Below are positions 46,873 to 57,443 of a stretch of DNA of 61,462 bases, in pieces. Under the pieces are notes generated by a model. The model worked only from the letters and a program-made list of their open reading frames with translations. It was not told the DNA's origin and did not search any database. Position 1 is the first letter of the stretch; each line of letters opens with the position of its first letter. Source of the DNA: Gammaproteobacteria bacterium (GTDB taxonomy: Bacteria; Pseudomonadota; Gammaproteobacteria; PS1; Pseudothioglobaceae). The stretch covers positions 1 through 61,462 of the forward strand of contig JAQWRQ010000027.1 in assembly GCA_029243595.1 (NCBI GenBank). The letters are read 5' to 3'. The translations under genes and the position numbers were made by a program.

Positions 46873-47552
46873 TGGAAAAAATCACACACAAAATCCAAAG
46901 CTTTGTCAGACGCTCAGGCCGACTAACCCTTGGGCAAAAAACTGGGCTGATTGATTTATGGCCACAATTTGGCATTGATACCCCTACCGGACTAATTGAT
47001 TTAGACAGCGTGTTTGCAAAAATCCAGCCTATCACATTAGAGATTGGATTTGGCAATGGCGACAGCCTATTAGAGATGGCAATTAATATGCCTGACCAAA
47101 ACTTCTTAGGCATTGAAGTGTATGAGGCCGGTATAGGTAGGTTGATTAACGAGGCCAATAAACATCAACTCACCAACCTAAAAATTATTAAAGAAGACGC
47201 GGTTGAAATACTCAAACATCATATCAAAGATAAAAGCCTTGAGTCTTTTCAGCTGTTTTTTCCTGACCCATGGCACAAGAAAAAACACCACAAACGCCGT
47301 ATCGTACAAACAGATTTCCTAGATTTAATTTCGAACAAACTGCAAAATGAAGGCACAATACACATGGCAACAGATTGGGAAAACTACGCACAACACATGA
47401 TGGAAACACTAGAAAAACACCCGCACTTTAAAAACACGCTGGGTGCCCATATCTATTCATCAAGACCCGAACATCGGCCAGTGACTAAATTCGAACGCCG
47501 AGGCGAGCGACTAGGACACGGCGTTTGGGATTTGATTTTTATTAAGGAGTAA
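46872..47552 (+). CDS. trmB: tRNA (guanine-N7-)-methyltransferase TrmB
   Basis: TrmB methylates G46 in the tRNA variable loop. I take the ATG at 46872 (226 residues), which overlaps the xth stop as TGATG. SAM motif LEIGFGNGDSLLEMA, LGIEVYEAGIGRL and FFPDPWHKKKHHKRRIVQ are diagnostic, as is the C-terminal TKFERRGERLGHGVWDL. Confidence 0.95.
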   Translation: MEKITHKIQSFVRRSGRLTLGQKTGLIDLWPQFGIDTPTGLIDLDSVFAKIQPITLEIGFGNGDSLLEMAINMPDQNFLGIEVYEAGIGRLINEANKHQLTNLKIIKEDAVEILKHHIKDKSLESFQLFFPDPWHKKKHHKRRIVQTDFLDLISNKLQNEGTIHMATDWENYAQHMMETLEKHPHFKNTLGAHIYSSRPEHRPVTKFERRGERLGHGVWDLIFIKE

Positions 47553-47554
47553 GC

Positions 47555-48007
47555 ATGCTATTCCCTTTATTTGTTGTTGTAACGTTACTTGAAATCTATG
47601 TATTGGTATCCGTGGGTGAATCAATCGGTGGATTTTCTACAGTTCTGCTGGTGATTATCACCGCACTCATTGGCTCCACCTTGCTCAAACAACAAGGCTG
47701 GTCAACCATGGCTAAAGCACAAAGCGCTATGGCTAATGGACAAACACCAGCGTTTGAGATGATGGAAGGTGTGGTTATTTTAATCTCAGGTGTGTTGTTA
47801 TTAACACCTGGGTTTCTCACTGATATACTTGGTTTATTAGGCCTAATGCCCTGGTCAAGAACTTACTTTATCGATCAATTTTTAAGTAAGAATGCTTCAA
47901 AGGTATTTTCCCAAAACAACTCGGTTTTTATTCACAAAACTGACTCTTCAGAAGATAAAAAACCTAAAAAAAATGGCACTATTGAAGGCGAGTTTTGGGA
48001 AGACTAA
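47555..48007 (+). CDS. fxsA: FxsA-family membrane protein
   Basis: FxsA is a small inner-membrane protein whose overproduction suppresses F exclusion of phage T7; its normal role is unknown. The 150 residues have three hydrophobic segments (about 1-20, 25-45 and 70-95) and the family pattern LLVIITALIGSTLLKQQGWSTM followed by GVVILISGVLLLTPGFLTDILGLL. A good AAGGAG precedes the ATG. The C-terminal tail is charged and polar. It overlaps folC by 13 bases. Confidence 0.9.
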   Translation: MLFPLFVVVTLLEIYVLVSVGESIGGFSTVLLVIITALIGSTLLKQQGWSTMAKAQSAMANGQTPAFEMMEGVVILISGVLLLTPGFLTDILGLLGLMPWSRTYFIDQFLSKNASKVFSQNNSVFIHKTDSSEDKKPKKNGTIEGEFWED

Positions 48008-49191
48008 AAACCCTAAACGAATGGCTTGATTGGCAAGAAGGTCTACACACTCAAGAAATTGATCTTGGGCTTGAACGCATACAACGCGTTTATCAACAGC
48101 TATTTCCTGATGACTCTCCCTTTCAAGTCATTACCGTTGCAGGTACAAACGGCAAAGGCTCTACCATTGCTTTTATCGATAGTATTTACCAGCAATCAGA
48201 TTTTAAAGTGGGCGCTTTCACCTCGCCACATCTTATTAAATATAATGAGCGATTTAACATTAATGGGAAAATGGCAAGTGATGAAATTATCTGTCAGGCC
48301 TTTGATACAATTGAAGCTTGTCGATCTGAAACGTCTCTAACCTATTTTGAATTTTCCACCTTAGCTGCACTGGTTATTTTTGCCTTTGAAAAAGTAGATG
48401 TTGCCGTTTTAGAGGTAGGCCTAGGCGGCCGACTTGACTCAGTAAACATAGTAGACCCTAATGTCAGTGTCATCACAAATATTGACATTGATCACACCGA
48501 CTATTTGGGCGATACACGCGAAGCCATTGGTTTTGAAAAAGCCGGCATTATGAGAAGCAATACTCCTTGTGTTTGTGGCGATCAAGACCCGCCTAATACC
48601 ATTCAAAAACAAGCTGATAATATTGGCGCCTTACTTACTTTTGTTAACAAACCTTATCAAGGCACCATCACACTCAAAGGCAAGCATCAACAATATAACG
48701 CAGCACTTGCAGTTGAAGCAGTTAACCAGCTACAGTCAGCACTTCCTATAGATCAAAATCAATTATCTCAAGGACTAAAAAAAGCCAGTCTTCCTGGTCG
48801 TTTTCAAATCAAGGAAATCAACAATAAGGCCATCGTGCTAGATGTTGCCCATAATGAAGCATCCATACAAGTCTTAGCCGAAACTCTAAAAGTAGAAAAA
48901 ATATCAACTTTGGCAATCTTCTCGGCGCTTAAAGATAAAAACATTGAGCTTATGATTGGCGCAATCGAGTCTTGCATCGACGAATGGTTAATTGTGCCAC
49001 TTTCAGTCAATCGTGCAATCAGCACCCAAAAATTAGTCGAAAAATTTAGTCTATCGAGCAAACTCACGACTTGTAAAGACATGGCGTCCGCTATCCATCA
49101 GGCACTCAATACACCCCAATATCAACGTGTTGTTATTTTTGGTTCGTTTCACACTGTGGCTGATGCCATAAAGATCCTAGATAAATATTAA
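47995..49191 (+). CDS. folC: Folylpolyglutamate/dihydrofolate synthase
   Basis: FolC adds L-glutamate to dihydropteroate and polyglutamate tails to folates. The best start is a TTG at 47995, giving 398 residues and a 13-base overlap with fxsA. The N-terminal LNEWLDWQEGLHTQEIDLGLERI, P-loop VAGTNGKGSTIAFIDSI, FTSPHLIKYNERF and LEVGLGGRLDSVNIVDP are conserved, and DVAHNEASIQVL marks the C-terminal domain. A folC-cvpA-purF order is common in gammaproteobacteria, although here the usual dedD is absent. Confidence 0.93.
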   Translation: MGRLKTLNEWLDWQEGLHTQEIDLGLERIQRVYQQLFPDDSPFQVITVAGTNGKGSTIAFIDSIYQQSDFKVGAFTSPHLIKYNERFNINGKMASDEIICQAFDTIEACRSETSLTYFEFSTLAALVIFAFEKVDVAVLEVGLGGRLDSVNIVDPNVSVITNIDIDHTDYLGDTREAIGFEKAGIMRSNTPCVCGDQDPPNTIQKQADNIGALLTFVNKPYQGTITLKGKHQQYNAALAVEAVNQLQSALPIDQNQLSQGLKKASLPGRFQIKEINNKAIVLDVAHNEASIQVLAETLKVEKISTLAIFSALKDKNIELMIGAIESCIDEWLIVPLSVNRAISTQKLVEKFSLSSKLTTCKDMASAIHQALNTPQYQRVVIFGSFHTVADAIKILDKY

Positions 49192-49215
49192 ACCTTCATG
49201 GTCTACGCATAGCGA

Positions 49216-49221
49216 TATAAT
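49216..49221 (+). promoter_or_regulatory. Possible -10 element upstream of cvpA
   Basis: TATAAT lies 34-39 bases before the cvpA ATG, with no convincing -35 at 16-18 bases. The leader would contain the strong ribosome-binding AAGGAG at 49244-49249. Confidence 0.3.
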
Positions 49222-49254
49222 CTTGTAAAATTAGCGATTAATTAAGGAGTAAGA

Positions 49255-50103
49255 ATGAGTGATTTTTTTGCAAATATTTGGGAAACAATTGGCCTATTAG
49301 TTTGGTCTGACTGGCTGACGATTGCCATCTTGATTGGCTTTCTTGTGGTTGGCATTAAACGTGGACTTGCTAAAGAGTTAATTAACCTAGCATTTTTAAT
49401 ATTGGCTATTATTGTTGCTTGGCTATTTTATCAATGGCTTGCTGGCACGGTACTGATTACCTGGCTAACACTCTCTCATCAATCACACTTAGCTATTGCT
49501 TTTGGCGTTCTTTTTATTGGCACTTTATTGATAAAAAAAGCATTATATAAACTCACAAACGCCTCATCTAGTATTAGCAACCCTTGTACGCTCAACCAAA
49601 TCTTTGCCTTATTTGTATTTTTTACCGCCACGGCAGTTGCGAGTTGGCACTATTTGGACGGTATTGCCGGACTAGGTATTATGGAGATTGTTGTTACTAA
49701 TGAATCACTACGAATTGGGTTGTCATTCGCTATTGTCTTTGCTATTATTGTCGGCGTGTGCTCTGCTATTTCAAACGCATTAAATATTTCAATTGGCTCA
49801 AGCAAGCCTTGTTTACTTGAGTCGTTTTTTCAAAAGATTTTAAACGGCCTTCATGGCGTTGACAGTGCTATCAACGCACGCAATGTTGATAGCACTAAAA
49901 ATAAATTACTAGGTGGTCTAATCGGGCTAATCAAAGGCAGTTTAGCTATTTTGATTATGGTATTAGTTCTACAAAGTATTGAGTGGGTTTCCCAGCAAGA
50001 CTATTGGGTTGAAACCAAAGGCACGCTCAGAACTTTTCAAGACGTGGCTTCAGATATAAAACCTGAATTGTCGCAACATTTATTATTTATCGAAAGCGAA
50101 TAA
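49255..50103 (+). CDS. cvpA: CvpA-like membrane protein, elongated
   Basis: CvpA is an inner-membrane protein needed for colicin V export and envelope stress resistance; its biochemical role is unknown. The N-terminus (WLTIAILIGFLVVGIKRGLAKELINLAFLILAI) matches the family, and the position directly before purF is diagnostic. At 282 residues it is far longer than the 162-residue Escherichia coli protein, with about six or more hydrophobic segments and a polar middle (about 185-215). Confidence 0.8.
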   Translation: MSDFFANIWETIGLLVWSDWLTIAILIGFLVVGIKRGLAKELINLAFLILAIIVAWLFYQWLAGTVLITWLTLSHQSHLAIAFGVLFIGTLLIKKALYKLTNASSSISNPCTLNQIFALFVFFTATAVASWHYLDGIAGLGIMEIVVTNESLRIGLSFAIVFAIIVGVCSAISNALNISIGSSKPCLLESFFQKILNGLHGVDSAINARNVDSTKNKLLGGLIGLIKGSLAILIMVLVLQSIEWVSQQDYWVETKGTLRTFQDVASDIKPELSQHLLFIESE

Positions 50104-50114
50104 GGAAATAACCT

Positions 50115-51632
50115 ATGTGCGGCATTGTTGGTATTTTATCCACCACTAAAAAAGACACGGCGCTTTATATCTATGACGCCTTAACCATTCTCCAACATCG
50201 TGGGCAAGATGCCGCTGGTATTGTCACTTCGCATAAGGGTCGCTTCTACATGCGTAAGTCAAATGGCCTAGTTAGAAATTCATTTAGAACTAAGCACATG
50301 GCTAAACTTTTAGGTGATATGGGTATTGGTCATGTTCGTTATCCAACAGCTGGCAGCTCATCTGGTGCAGAAGCGCAACCTTTTTATGTGAACTCACCTT
50401 ATGGTATTGCCTTTGCTCATAATGGCAACCTGACTAATACCAAACAGCTCGAAAAAGAGCTATTTGAACAAGACTTACGCCACATTAACACCAATTCAGA
50501 TTCTGAAATCTTGCTCAATGTTTTCGCCAGTGAATTAGCCAAGTTAAAAAAACAACGCATTAACGAAAAAGATATCTTTGACTCAGTAAGCCAAGTACAC
50601 AAACGCGTGCGTGGCGCCTATGCCGCAATCGGCATGATCCCAGGTTACGGTATTTTTGGCTTTCGCGACCCAAATGGCATTCGCCCCCTCATTTTAGGAA
50701 AGCGTACTACCGAAGGTGGCACTAAGTATATGCTGGCCTCAGAGAGTGTCGCCTTAACCGCATTAGGCTACCAAATTACGCGTGACATTGAGCCAGGAGA
50801 AACGGTTGTAATCGATCGAGAAGGCAATGTATTTACACAACAATGTGCAGATAATGCCAAATACTCGCCTTGTATTTTTGAGTTTGTTTATTTTGCCCGA
50901 CCAGATTCAGTCATCGACAATATCTCGGTTTATAAATCTCGTCTAAGAATGGGTGATCGCCTTGCAGATAAAATTAATCGAGAATGGGATGTTAACGATA
51001 TTGATGTTGTGATTCCAATTCCAGACACTTCTCGCGTTGCCGCCTTACAATTAGCCCACAAATTAAAAGTTAAATATTCTGAGGGTTTAATTAAAAACCG
51101 CTATATTGCTCGCACTTTTATTATGCCGGGGCAAAAACAACGCAAAAAATCAGTACGACAAAAACTCAGTACCATTGAGCTAGAATTTAAAGGAAAAAAC
51201 GTTTTGCTAGTAGATGACTCCATTGTGCGTGGCACTACCAGTGAGCAGATTGTACAAATGGCGCGTGATGCTGGTGCTAATAAGGTATTTTTTGCCTCAG
51301 CTGCACCACCGGTGCGCCATCCCAACGTTTATGGCATTGATATGTCTAGTGAAAAAGAATTTATTGCACATGATAAAAATGTAGATCAAATCTGCCAAGC
51401 TATTGGTGCTGACAAGTTAATATACCAAGATTTAGACGATCTAATTTGGTGTGTCCAGCAAGGTAATTCAAACATTACTGAGTTTGATTGTTCTTGTTTT
51501 AATGGTGAGTATGTCACTCAAGATATTGACAAAAATTATCTTGATCAAATCGAATCTTTGCGTTCTGATTCTGCCAAGCAAAAAAATAACACCCTTGATA
51601 CTTCTGAATTGATTTGTAATGATGTAGAATAA
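50115..51632 (+). CDS. purF: Amidophosphoribosyltransferase
   Basis: PurF commits PRPP to purine synthesis. Residues 2-230 form the glutamine amidotransferase domain, with the nucleophile exposed as Cys2 (MCGIVGIL) after Met removal, and [11 protein letters not shown]. The C-terminal PRPP-binding motif is [18 protein letters not shown]. The 505-residue length is normal. It lies 11 bases after cvpA and 27 before metZ, matching the pseudomonad cvpA-purF-metZ order. Confidence 0.97.
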   Translation: MCGIVGILSTTKKDTALYIYDALTILQHRGQDAAGIVTSHKGRFYMRKSNGLVRNSFRTKHMAKLLGDMGIGHVRYPTAGSSSGAEAQPFYVNSPYGIAFAHNGNLTNTKQLEKELFEQDLRHINTNSDSEILLNVFASELAKLKKQRINEKDIFDSVSQVHKRVRGAYAAIGMIPGYGIFGFRDPNGIRPLILGKRTTEGGTKYMLASESVALTALGYQITRDIEPGETVVIDREGNVFTQQCADNAKYSPCIFEFVYFARPDSVIDNISVYKSRLRMGDRLADKINREWDVNDIDVVIPIPDTSRVAALQLAHKLKVKYSEGLIKNRYIARTFIMPGQKQRKKSVRQKLSTIELEFKGKNVLLVDDSIVRGTTSEQIVQMARDAGANKVFFASAAPPVRHPNVYGIDMSSEKEFIAHDKNVDQICQAIGADKLIYQDLDDLIWCVQQGNSNITEFDCSCFNGEYVTQDIDKNYLDQIESLRSDSAKQKNNTLDTSELICNDVE

Positions 51633-51659
51633 GCATTATTTAACGATTATTATCCAGAC

Positions 51660-52823
51660 ATGAAAGACTTAAAATTCGATACCAAAGCCATACGCGAAGG
51701 CTATCGAACCACACAAGAGCAGGAGCATTCCGAGGCTATTTTTTTAACCTCAAGTTTTGTCTTTGATTCTGCCGAACAAGCCGCCAACCGATTCTCTAAA
51801 GAAGAGCCGGGCAATATCTATGCGCGCTTTACCAACCCAACAGTTGATGCATTTGAAAAAAAACTAGCCGCACTTGAAGGTGCCGATGCTTGCGTTGCCA
51901 CATCAAGTGGCATGGCGGCAATCTTTGCCAGCATTATGGCTTTAGTCGAATCGGGTGACCATATTGTCGCTTCGCGTAATATGTTTGGCACTTCTATTGT
52001 CTTATTAAACACCATTGTTAGTAAATTTAATGTGGGCATTAGTTATGTTGATTTGGGTGATTTATCCCAATGGCAAGACGCAGTTCAAGACAATACAAAA
52101 TTATTTTTATTAGAGACGCCATCAAACCCATTGGGCGAAGTGGTGGATATCACTGCGCTTAGCAAAATCAGCCAGGCCAACAATATTTTACTGGCAGTTG
52201 ATAACGCAATTTTGTCTCCAGCATTACAAAATCCAATCAAACTAGGGGCGGATGTTGTGATTCACTCAGCCACTAAATACATTGATGGCCAAGGTCGTTG
52301 TTTGGCAGGTGCGGTATTAGCCAATGAAGCCATTATTGAGCAGGTCAGTGCATTTACTCGTGCAACAGGGCCAAGCCTAAGCGCCTTTAATGCTTGGATT
52401 GTTTTAAAGGGTTTAGACACACTTAGCTTAAGAATGAAAGCGCATTGTGATAACGCCCTCAAATTAGCGACTTGGCTGCAAGATCAAGATCAAGTTGAAA
52501 AAGTACACTATCTGGGCTTAGACTCTCACCAAGATCATGCCTTGGCCAACGTCCAACAATCTGGTTTTGGTGGTATTGTCTCGTTTGAAGTTAAAGGCGG
52601 TCGTGAAGCAGCGTTTAAGATTATTAACGCCACTAAAATACTCTCTATTACTGCAAATTTAGGTGACACCAAAACTACCATTACACATCCAGCTAGCACT
52701 ACACATGGAAGACTCACTGACGATGAAAAACAACAAGCCAATATTACCGAAGGGCTTATTAGAATATCAGTTGGACTGGAAGATGTGGGTGATGTGATAA
52801 ACGACATTAGTAATGGGCTTTGA
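51660..52823 (+). CDS. metZ: O-succinylhomoserine sulfhydrylase MetZ
   Basis: This is a PLP enzyme of the Cys/Met-metabolism family that makes homocysteine directly from sulfide. The PLP lysine is in HSATKYIDGQGRCLAGA. The N-terminal DTKAIREGY, GNIYARFTNPTVDAFEKKLAALEG and FLLETPSNPLGEV segments match MetZ rather than MetB or MetC. The 387-residue length and placement next to purF agree. In a sulfide-using organism this direct route would make sense, but that link is inference. Confidence 0.9.
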   Translation: MKDLKFDTKAIREGYRTTQEQEHSEAIFLTSSFVFDSAEQAANRFSKEEPGNIYARFTNPTVDAFEKKLAALEGADACVATSSGMAAIFASIMALVESGDHIVASRNMFGTSIVLLNTIVSKFNVGISYVDLGDLSQWQDAVQDNTKLFLLETPSNPLGEVVDITALSKISQANNILLAVDNAILSPALQNPIKLGADVVIHSATKYIDGQGRCLAGAVLANEAIIEQVSAFTRATGPSLSAFNAWIVLKGLDTLSLRMKAHCDNALKLATWLQDQDQVEKVHYLGLDSHQDHALANVQQSGFGGIVSFEVKGGREAAFKIINATKILSITANLGDTKTTITHPASTTHGRLTDDEKQQANITEGLIRISVGLEDVGDVINDISNGL

Positions 52824-52861
52824 AGTATAATTTTCGGAAATACAGACATAAGGACTGATTG

Positions 52862-53368
52862 ATGCAAAACTCTTATTCATACGAAGAATTAATCAAATGC
52901 GGTAATGGTGAATTGTTCGGCCCTGGTAACGCACAACTACCACAACCACCGATGCTGATGTTTGATCGCATCACTCATATTTCTGATAAAGGCGGCAAAC
53001 ACGATAAAGGTCAAATTATTGCTGAACTCGATGTTAATCCTGACTTGTGGTTTTTTGGTTGTCACTTTAATGACGATCCAGTCATGCCAGGTTGTTTGGG
53101 CCTAGATGCCATGTGGCAGCTTATTGGCTTCCACTTGGGCTGGTTAGGTGGCCCTGGTCGTGGTCGTGCGCTGGGTGGTAGTATCAAATTTACTGGCCAA
53201 GTACTACCGACTGCTAAAAAAGTAGTTTATAAAATTGACTTATCTCGCGTCATTGCGCGCAAGCTTTACATGGGTATTGGCGATGCCACCATGGAAGTTG
53301 ACGGTAAAGTTATTTACGAAGCCACTGGCTTAAAAGTAGGCTTATTCACTGACACGAGTGGCTTCTAA
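52862..53368 (+). CDS. fabA: 3-hydroxydecanoyl-ACP dehydratase/isomerase FabA
   Basis: FabA dehydrates 3-hydroxydecanoyl-ACP and isomerises trans-2 to cis-3-decenoyl-ACP, starting unsaturated fatty acids. I take the ATG at 52862 (168 residues), preceded by AAGGA; a TTG one codon earlier is also open. Catalytic His68 lies in [25 protein letters not shown], with Asp82 in the same segment. A TATAAT lies at 52826-52831 without a clear -35. It is coupled to fabB (TAATG). Confidence 0.96.
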   Translation: MQNSYSYEELIKCGNGELFGPGNAQLPQPPMLMFDRITHISDKGGKHDKGQIIAELDVNPDLWFFGCHFNDDPVMPGCLGLDAMWQLIGFHLGWLGGPGRGRALGGSIKFTGQVLPTAKKVVYKIDLSRVIARKLYMGIGDATMEVDGKVIYEATGLKVGLFTDTSGF

Positions 53369-54585
53369 TGAATAGAGTTGTTGTTACCGGCATGGGCATT
53401 GTGTCTAGTTTAGGCGCAAATTGTGGTGAAGTTTTAGAGTCTTTAAAAACAGCCAAATCAGGCATTAAGTTTGATGAAAAACAAGCTGAAATGGGACTTA
53501 GATCTCATGTTTCAGGTCAAGTTGTCGAAGTAGATTCAAATGATATTATTGATCGAAAAATGAAACGTTTTATGGCCGATGCTGCGATTTACAATGCAGT
53601 CGCCTTAGACGAAGCTATCAAGCAATCTGGCTTGACCGAAGATCAAATTTCTAATCCACGCACAGGCCTTATCATGGGCTCTGGCGGCGCTTCAAACCAG
53701 AACGTGGTTGAAGCAGCAGACATCTTAAGAGAAAAAGGCATTAAGCGTGTTGGCCCTTATCGCGTACCGCGTACCATGGGATCAACGACTTCAGCTTGTT
53801 TGTCTACTATGTTTAAAATTAAAGGCATTAACTATTCAATTAGCTCCGCCTGTTCAACCAGTGCACACTGTATTGGTAATGCTATGGAGCAAATCCAGCT
53901 TGGTAAACAAGATGTGGTTTTTGCTGGTGGCGGTGAAGAACTTGATTGGTCGTTAACAATGTTGTTTGATGCTATGGGTGCGCTGTCTTCTAAATACAAC
54001 GAAACCCCTGAAAAGGCTTCTCGCGCTTACGATGCTGATCGTGATGGTTTTGTTATCTCTGGTGGTGGTGGTGCTTTAGTACTTGAATCTTTAGAACATG
54101 CCGAGGCACGTGGTGCAACAATCTTAGCCGAGCTTACTGGTTACGGTGCAACTTCTGATGGTTATGATATGGTTGCACCAAGTGGTGAAGGTGCAAAACG
54201 CTGTATGGAGTTAGCCATCTCAACGGTTGACGGCCCTATTGACTACATCAATGCACATGGCACTTCAACACCAGTTGGCGATGTGAAAGAGCTTGGCGCC
54301 ATTAAAGAAGTATTTGGTGACAACATCCCTAATGTTGGCTCAACTAAATCACTCTCAGGTCATGCTTTAGGTGCGGCTGGTGTGAATGAATCAATCTACT
54401 CACTGCTCATGCTACAAAATGACTTTATGGCAGAGTCTGTGAATATTGAAAGCCTTGATGAGGTGGCAGAGGGCATGCCCATTGTACAAGCAACAACCAT
54501 TCAATCACTTAATCGAGTGATGTCAAATAGCTTTGGTTTTGGTGGAACAAACGCCTGTTTAGTTTTCGAAAAGTTTAAACCGTAA
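53368..54585 (+). CDS. fabB: 3-oxoacyl-ACP synthase I FabB
   Basis: FabB elongates cis-3-decenoyl-ACP and other acyl-ACPs by Claisen condensation. The catalytic triad is Cys162 ([13 protein letters not shown]), His297 ([13 protein letters not shown]) and His332 ([12 protein letters not shown]). At 405 residues it is the FabB rather than FabF length, and its one-base overlap with fabA confirms the assignment. A terminator follows. Confidence 0.97.
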   Translation: MNRVVVTGMGIVSSLGANCGEVLESLKTAKSGIKFDEKQAEMGLRSHVSGQVVEVDSNDIIDRKMKRFMADAAIYNAVALDEAIKQSGLTEDQISNPRTGLIMGSGGASNQNVVEAADILREKGIKRVGPYRVPRTMGSTTSACLSTMFKIKGINYSISSACSTSAHCIGNAMEQIQLGKQDVVFAGGGEELDWSLTMLFDAMGALSSKYNETPEKASRAYDADRDGFVISGGGGALVLESLEHAEARGATILAELTGYGATSDGYDMVAPSGEGAKRCMELAISTVDGPIDYINAHGTSTPVGDVKELGAIKEVFGDNIPNVGSTKSLSGHALGAAGVNESIYSLLMLQNDFMAESVNIESLDEVAEGMPIVQATTIQSLNRVMSNSFGFGGTNACLVFEKFKP

Positions 54586-54603
54586 GCTGTTTCAATAAAT
54601 ACA

Positions 54604-54632
54604 AAAAAACCGCTAATTTTAGCGGCTTTTTT
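54604..54632. terminator. Bidirectional rho-independent terminator between fabB and secF
   Basis: CCGCTA pairs with TAGCGG around an ATTT loop, with seven A residues before and six T residues after. It can end the plus-strand fabA-fabB and the minus-strand secD-secF transcripts. Confidence 0.85.
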
Positions 54633-54652
54633 ATTGTCTGATCGCTTAACCC

Positions 54653-55573
54653 TTATGGTCTAGCATCTATCTCTTTTTCTTCTTTCTCAGACGGCAACAT
54701 ATCTTCCTTGCTAATGCCGAGCGCTAGAATCATTGAACTGGCCACATAAATTGAAGAATAAGTACCAATCACCACACCAATCAGTAAAGCCAAGGCAAAG
54801 CTGTGAATAATCTCACCACCTAAAAAGAACAAGGCTAACAATACCAATAACGTTGTTAATGACGTCATAATCGTCCTTGACAGGGTTTGGTTTAGTGCGT
54901 CATTAATAATTTTAGCCGGGTCTACATGGCGAGTTGATAGGAAATTTTCACGGATTCGGTCAAACACCACAATCGTATCATTAAGCGAGTAACCAATGAC
55001 CGCAAGAATTGCCGCCAATACGGTTAAATCAAACTCTATTTGTAATAATGAAAACACACCTAGGGTGATAACTACATCGTGAATTAGAGCCGATATCGAA
55101 CCCAACGCAAATCGATACTCAAAACGAAATGCCACATAAATCAAAATACCAATCAATGCGTACAGCATCGCTAAACCACCGTCGTTAGTTAGCTCTTCAC
55201 CCACTTTGGGGCCGACAAATTCAACACGACGAATATCTACGCCATCGCCTAATAAGCGAATAATTTTTGAACTAAGCTTGGCACTTGAAATCGCTTGTGG
55301 TTCAAGGCGAATTAAAATTTCATTAGTAGAGCCAAAGTATTGAACATTTGCCCCTTTAAATTTGGCCTCACTCAACGTATTTCTCACAGATGACAAATCC
55401 ACACTTTGTTCATAGCCCACTTCAATTAAGGTGCCACCAGTAAAGTCAATGCCAAACTTTAAGCCTTGTGTTGATAATGAGAATATTGAAGTTGCAATCA
55501 ATATTAATGAGACAATAATCGCATACGTGCGCTTGCCAACAAAATCAATTGTAGGGATGTTTAACGCCTTCAT
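54653..55573 (-). CDS. secF: Protein translocase subunit SecF
   Basis: SecF works with SecD and YajC to drive late Sec translocation using the proton gradient. The 306 residues include TM1 (about 12-32), the periplasmic P1-like loop with LKFGIDFTGGTLIEVGY, and a C-terminal block of five TMs containing AVIGYSLNDTIVVFDRIREN and the SRTIMTSLTTLLVLLALFFLGG pattern. It overlaps secD by 4 bases. Confidence 0.96.
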   Translation of the reverse strand: MKALNIPTIDFVGKRTYAIIVSLILIATSIFSLSTQGLKFGIDFTGGTLIEVGYEQSVDLSSVRNTLSEAKFKGANVQYFGSTNEILIRLEPQAISSAKLSSKIIRLLGDGVDIRRVEFVGPKVGEELTNDGGLAMLYALIGILIYVAFRFEYRFALGSISALIHDVVITLGVFSLLQIEFDLTVLAAILAVIGYSLNDTIVVFDRIRENFLSTRHVDPAKIINDALNQTLSRTIMTSLTTLLVLLALFFLGGEIIHSFALALLIGVVIGTYSSIYVASSMILALGISKEDMLPSEKEEKEIDARP

Positions 55574-57423
55574 ATTGATAACTCCTCTAGCTTTTTACCG
55601 CCGTAAATTTTATTAATAATCGCACGCGAGACAATAATGGCTGTAAACATTGAAGTCACAATGCCGATTGACAAAGTAATTGCAAAGCCTTTGATTGGGC
55701 CCGTGCCAAAACTAAACAATACCAAAGATGCAATCAATGTCGTAATATTTGCATCTGCGATTGTCAACACAGCTTTATCATAACCACTTGAAATGGCTTT
55801 TTGAATATTGCTTTGTGCGCCTAACTCTTCTTTAATACGCTCAAAAATCAATACATTAGCATCTACCGCCATACCAACGGTTAATACAATACCAGCAATA
55901 CCTGGCAACGTCAGTGTGGCTTGTAAGAGTGATAACACTGCCACAATCATCACCAAGTTAAGTGTCAAAGCAACATTCGCCACCATACCGAATACTCGAT
56001 AACGCACCACCATAAATACCAATACTAAAACAAAGCCAGCAATCACCGACAACACGCCTTTTTCGATATTGTCTGCACCTAGGCTTGGGCCAATGGTGCG
56101 CTCTTCAATGATTTCAATCGGTGCTGAAAGTGAGCCCGCTCTAAGCAATAGAGCCAAGTTACGCGCTTCACGTGCGCTGTCAATACCGGTAATTTGAAAA
56201 CGCGATGAAAAAGTACCTTGAATCGTCGCTGCGTTAATAATGTCTTTAGTGGTTGATCGATTTTTAACAATCTTGCCATCGACCAACGATGTCTCAACTT
56301 TATTCTCAATAAACACAACAGCCATACGATGGTGCAAATATTTCTTGGTGGTGTCAAGCATTGCACGACCACCTGCATTATCCAAAGTAATATTCACCAT
56401 AGGAATGTTGTTTTCTTGGTCAATGCCTGAAGCAGCGCCTGTGATATTTTCACCGGTGGCAATTACCCGAGTTTTTAAGAGTAGTGGCCGTCCATCTTTA
56501 AAATAATACAGTTTTGAGCCGATCGGTGTTCTGCCTGATTGAATGGCTGTTTGTGCGTCGTTCTTTTCATCTACCAGTCTAAACTCTAGTGTTGCTACCG
56601 CACCTAAGATCTCTTTAGCTCTGGCGGTATCTTGCACGCCTGGTAGTTGCACCACAATACGCTCTAAGCCTTGCTGTTGAATAATCGGCTCAGCAACACC
56701 AAGCTCATTAACTCGGTTTCTTAACGTGGTAATATTTTGTTTTAAAGCGCTATTTTTTGCTATTTTTTGTGCATCATCACTAATACCCACTTGAATCAAC
56801 AAGGCGTCTTGATTATCAGTTTCTAAAACCACCAAATCACTTAAATCTGACTTAATAATGCCTAGCACTTTGTCTTTTGATTCAGCCGTTTTAAGATAAA
56901 TAGCAATACTTTCACCGTCTTTCTTGATGCTCTTATACAAACGGTCAGTGCGTAATAAAGTACGTAATTCGTTATAGTATTTATCAATTGACATGGACAT
57001 AACTGCCTGCATATCCACTTCTAATAAGAAATGTACGCCACCTCTAAGGTCCAAACCAAGCGACATTGCCTTACCGCCCAAATCTGACAACCATAACGGC
57101 ACCGAAGGCGCTAAGTTAAGTGCAACCACATAATTACGGCCTAACTCTGCTTTCAGCAAATCCTTAGCGGACAACTGAGAAGTATTGTTTTCAAAACGCA
57201 CTAAAATACGGTTATTTGACAACCCTGCTGATTTGTAATCAATGTTTTTTGCTTTTAACGTGTTTGTGATTTTGGTTAGATCAGTCTGTTCAATAGCCGC
57301 GTCACCCGCGCTAGAGACCTGCACGGCTAAGTCTGAACCAAAAATATTTGGCAAAGCGTAAAGTGCTGATAATAACAAGAAAAAAGCGATTAACGCATTT
57401 CTCAAAGCAGAGTAATGATTCAT
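55570..57423 (-). CDS. secD: Protein translocase subunit SecD
   Basis: The 617-residue protein has an N-terminal TM (about 9-28), a large periplasmic P1 domain including MSLGLDLRGGVHFLLEVDM and VNELGVAEPIIQQQGLERIVVQLPG, then six TMs from about residue 455 onward. The conserved GMAVDANVLIFERIKEEL carries the functionally important Asp. It lies between yajC (20-base gap) and secF, the standard order. Confidence 0.96.
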   Translation of the reverse strand: MNHYSALRNALIAFFLLLSALYALPNIFGSDLAVQVSSAGDAAIEQTDLTKITNTLKAKNIDYKSAGLSNNRILVRFENNTSQLSAKDLLKAELGRNYVVALNLAPSVPLWLSDLGGKAMSLGLDLRGGVHFLLEVDMQAVMSMSIDKYYNELRTLLRTDRLYKSIKKDGESIAIYLKTAESKDKVLGIIKSDLSDLVVLETDNQDALLIQVGISDDAQKIAKNSALKQNITTLRNRVNELGVAEPIIQQQGLERIVVQLPGVQDTARAKEILGAVATLEFRLVDEKNDAQTAIQSGRTPIGSKLYYFKDGRPLLLKTRVIATGENITGAASGIDQENNIPMVNITLDNAGGRAMLDTTKKYLHHRMAVVFIENKVETSLVDGKIVKNRSTTKDIINAATIQGTFSSRFQITGIDSAREARNLALLLRAGSLSAPIEIIEERTIGPSLGADNIEKGVLSVIAGFVLVLVFMVVRYRVFGMVANVALTLNLVMIVAVLSLLQATLTLPGIAGIVLTVGMAVDANVLIFERIKEELGAQSNIQKAISSGYDKAVLTIADANITTLIASLVLFSFGTGPIKGFAITLSIGIVTSMFTAIIVSRAIINKIYGGKKLEELSI

Positions 57424-57443
57424 GGGTTTATTTATACCTTAAT

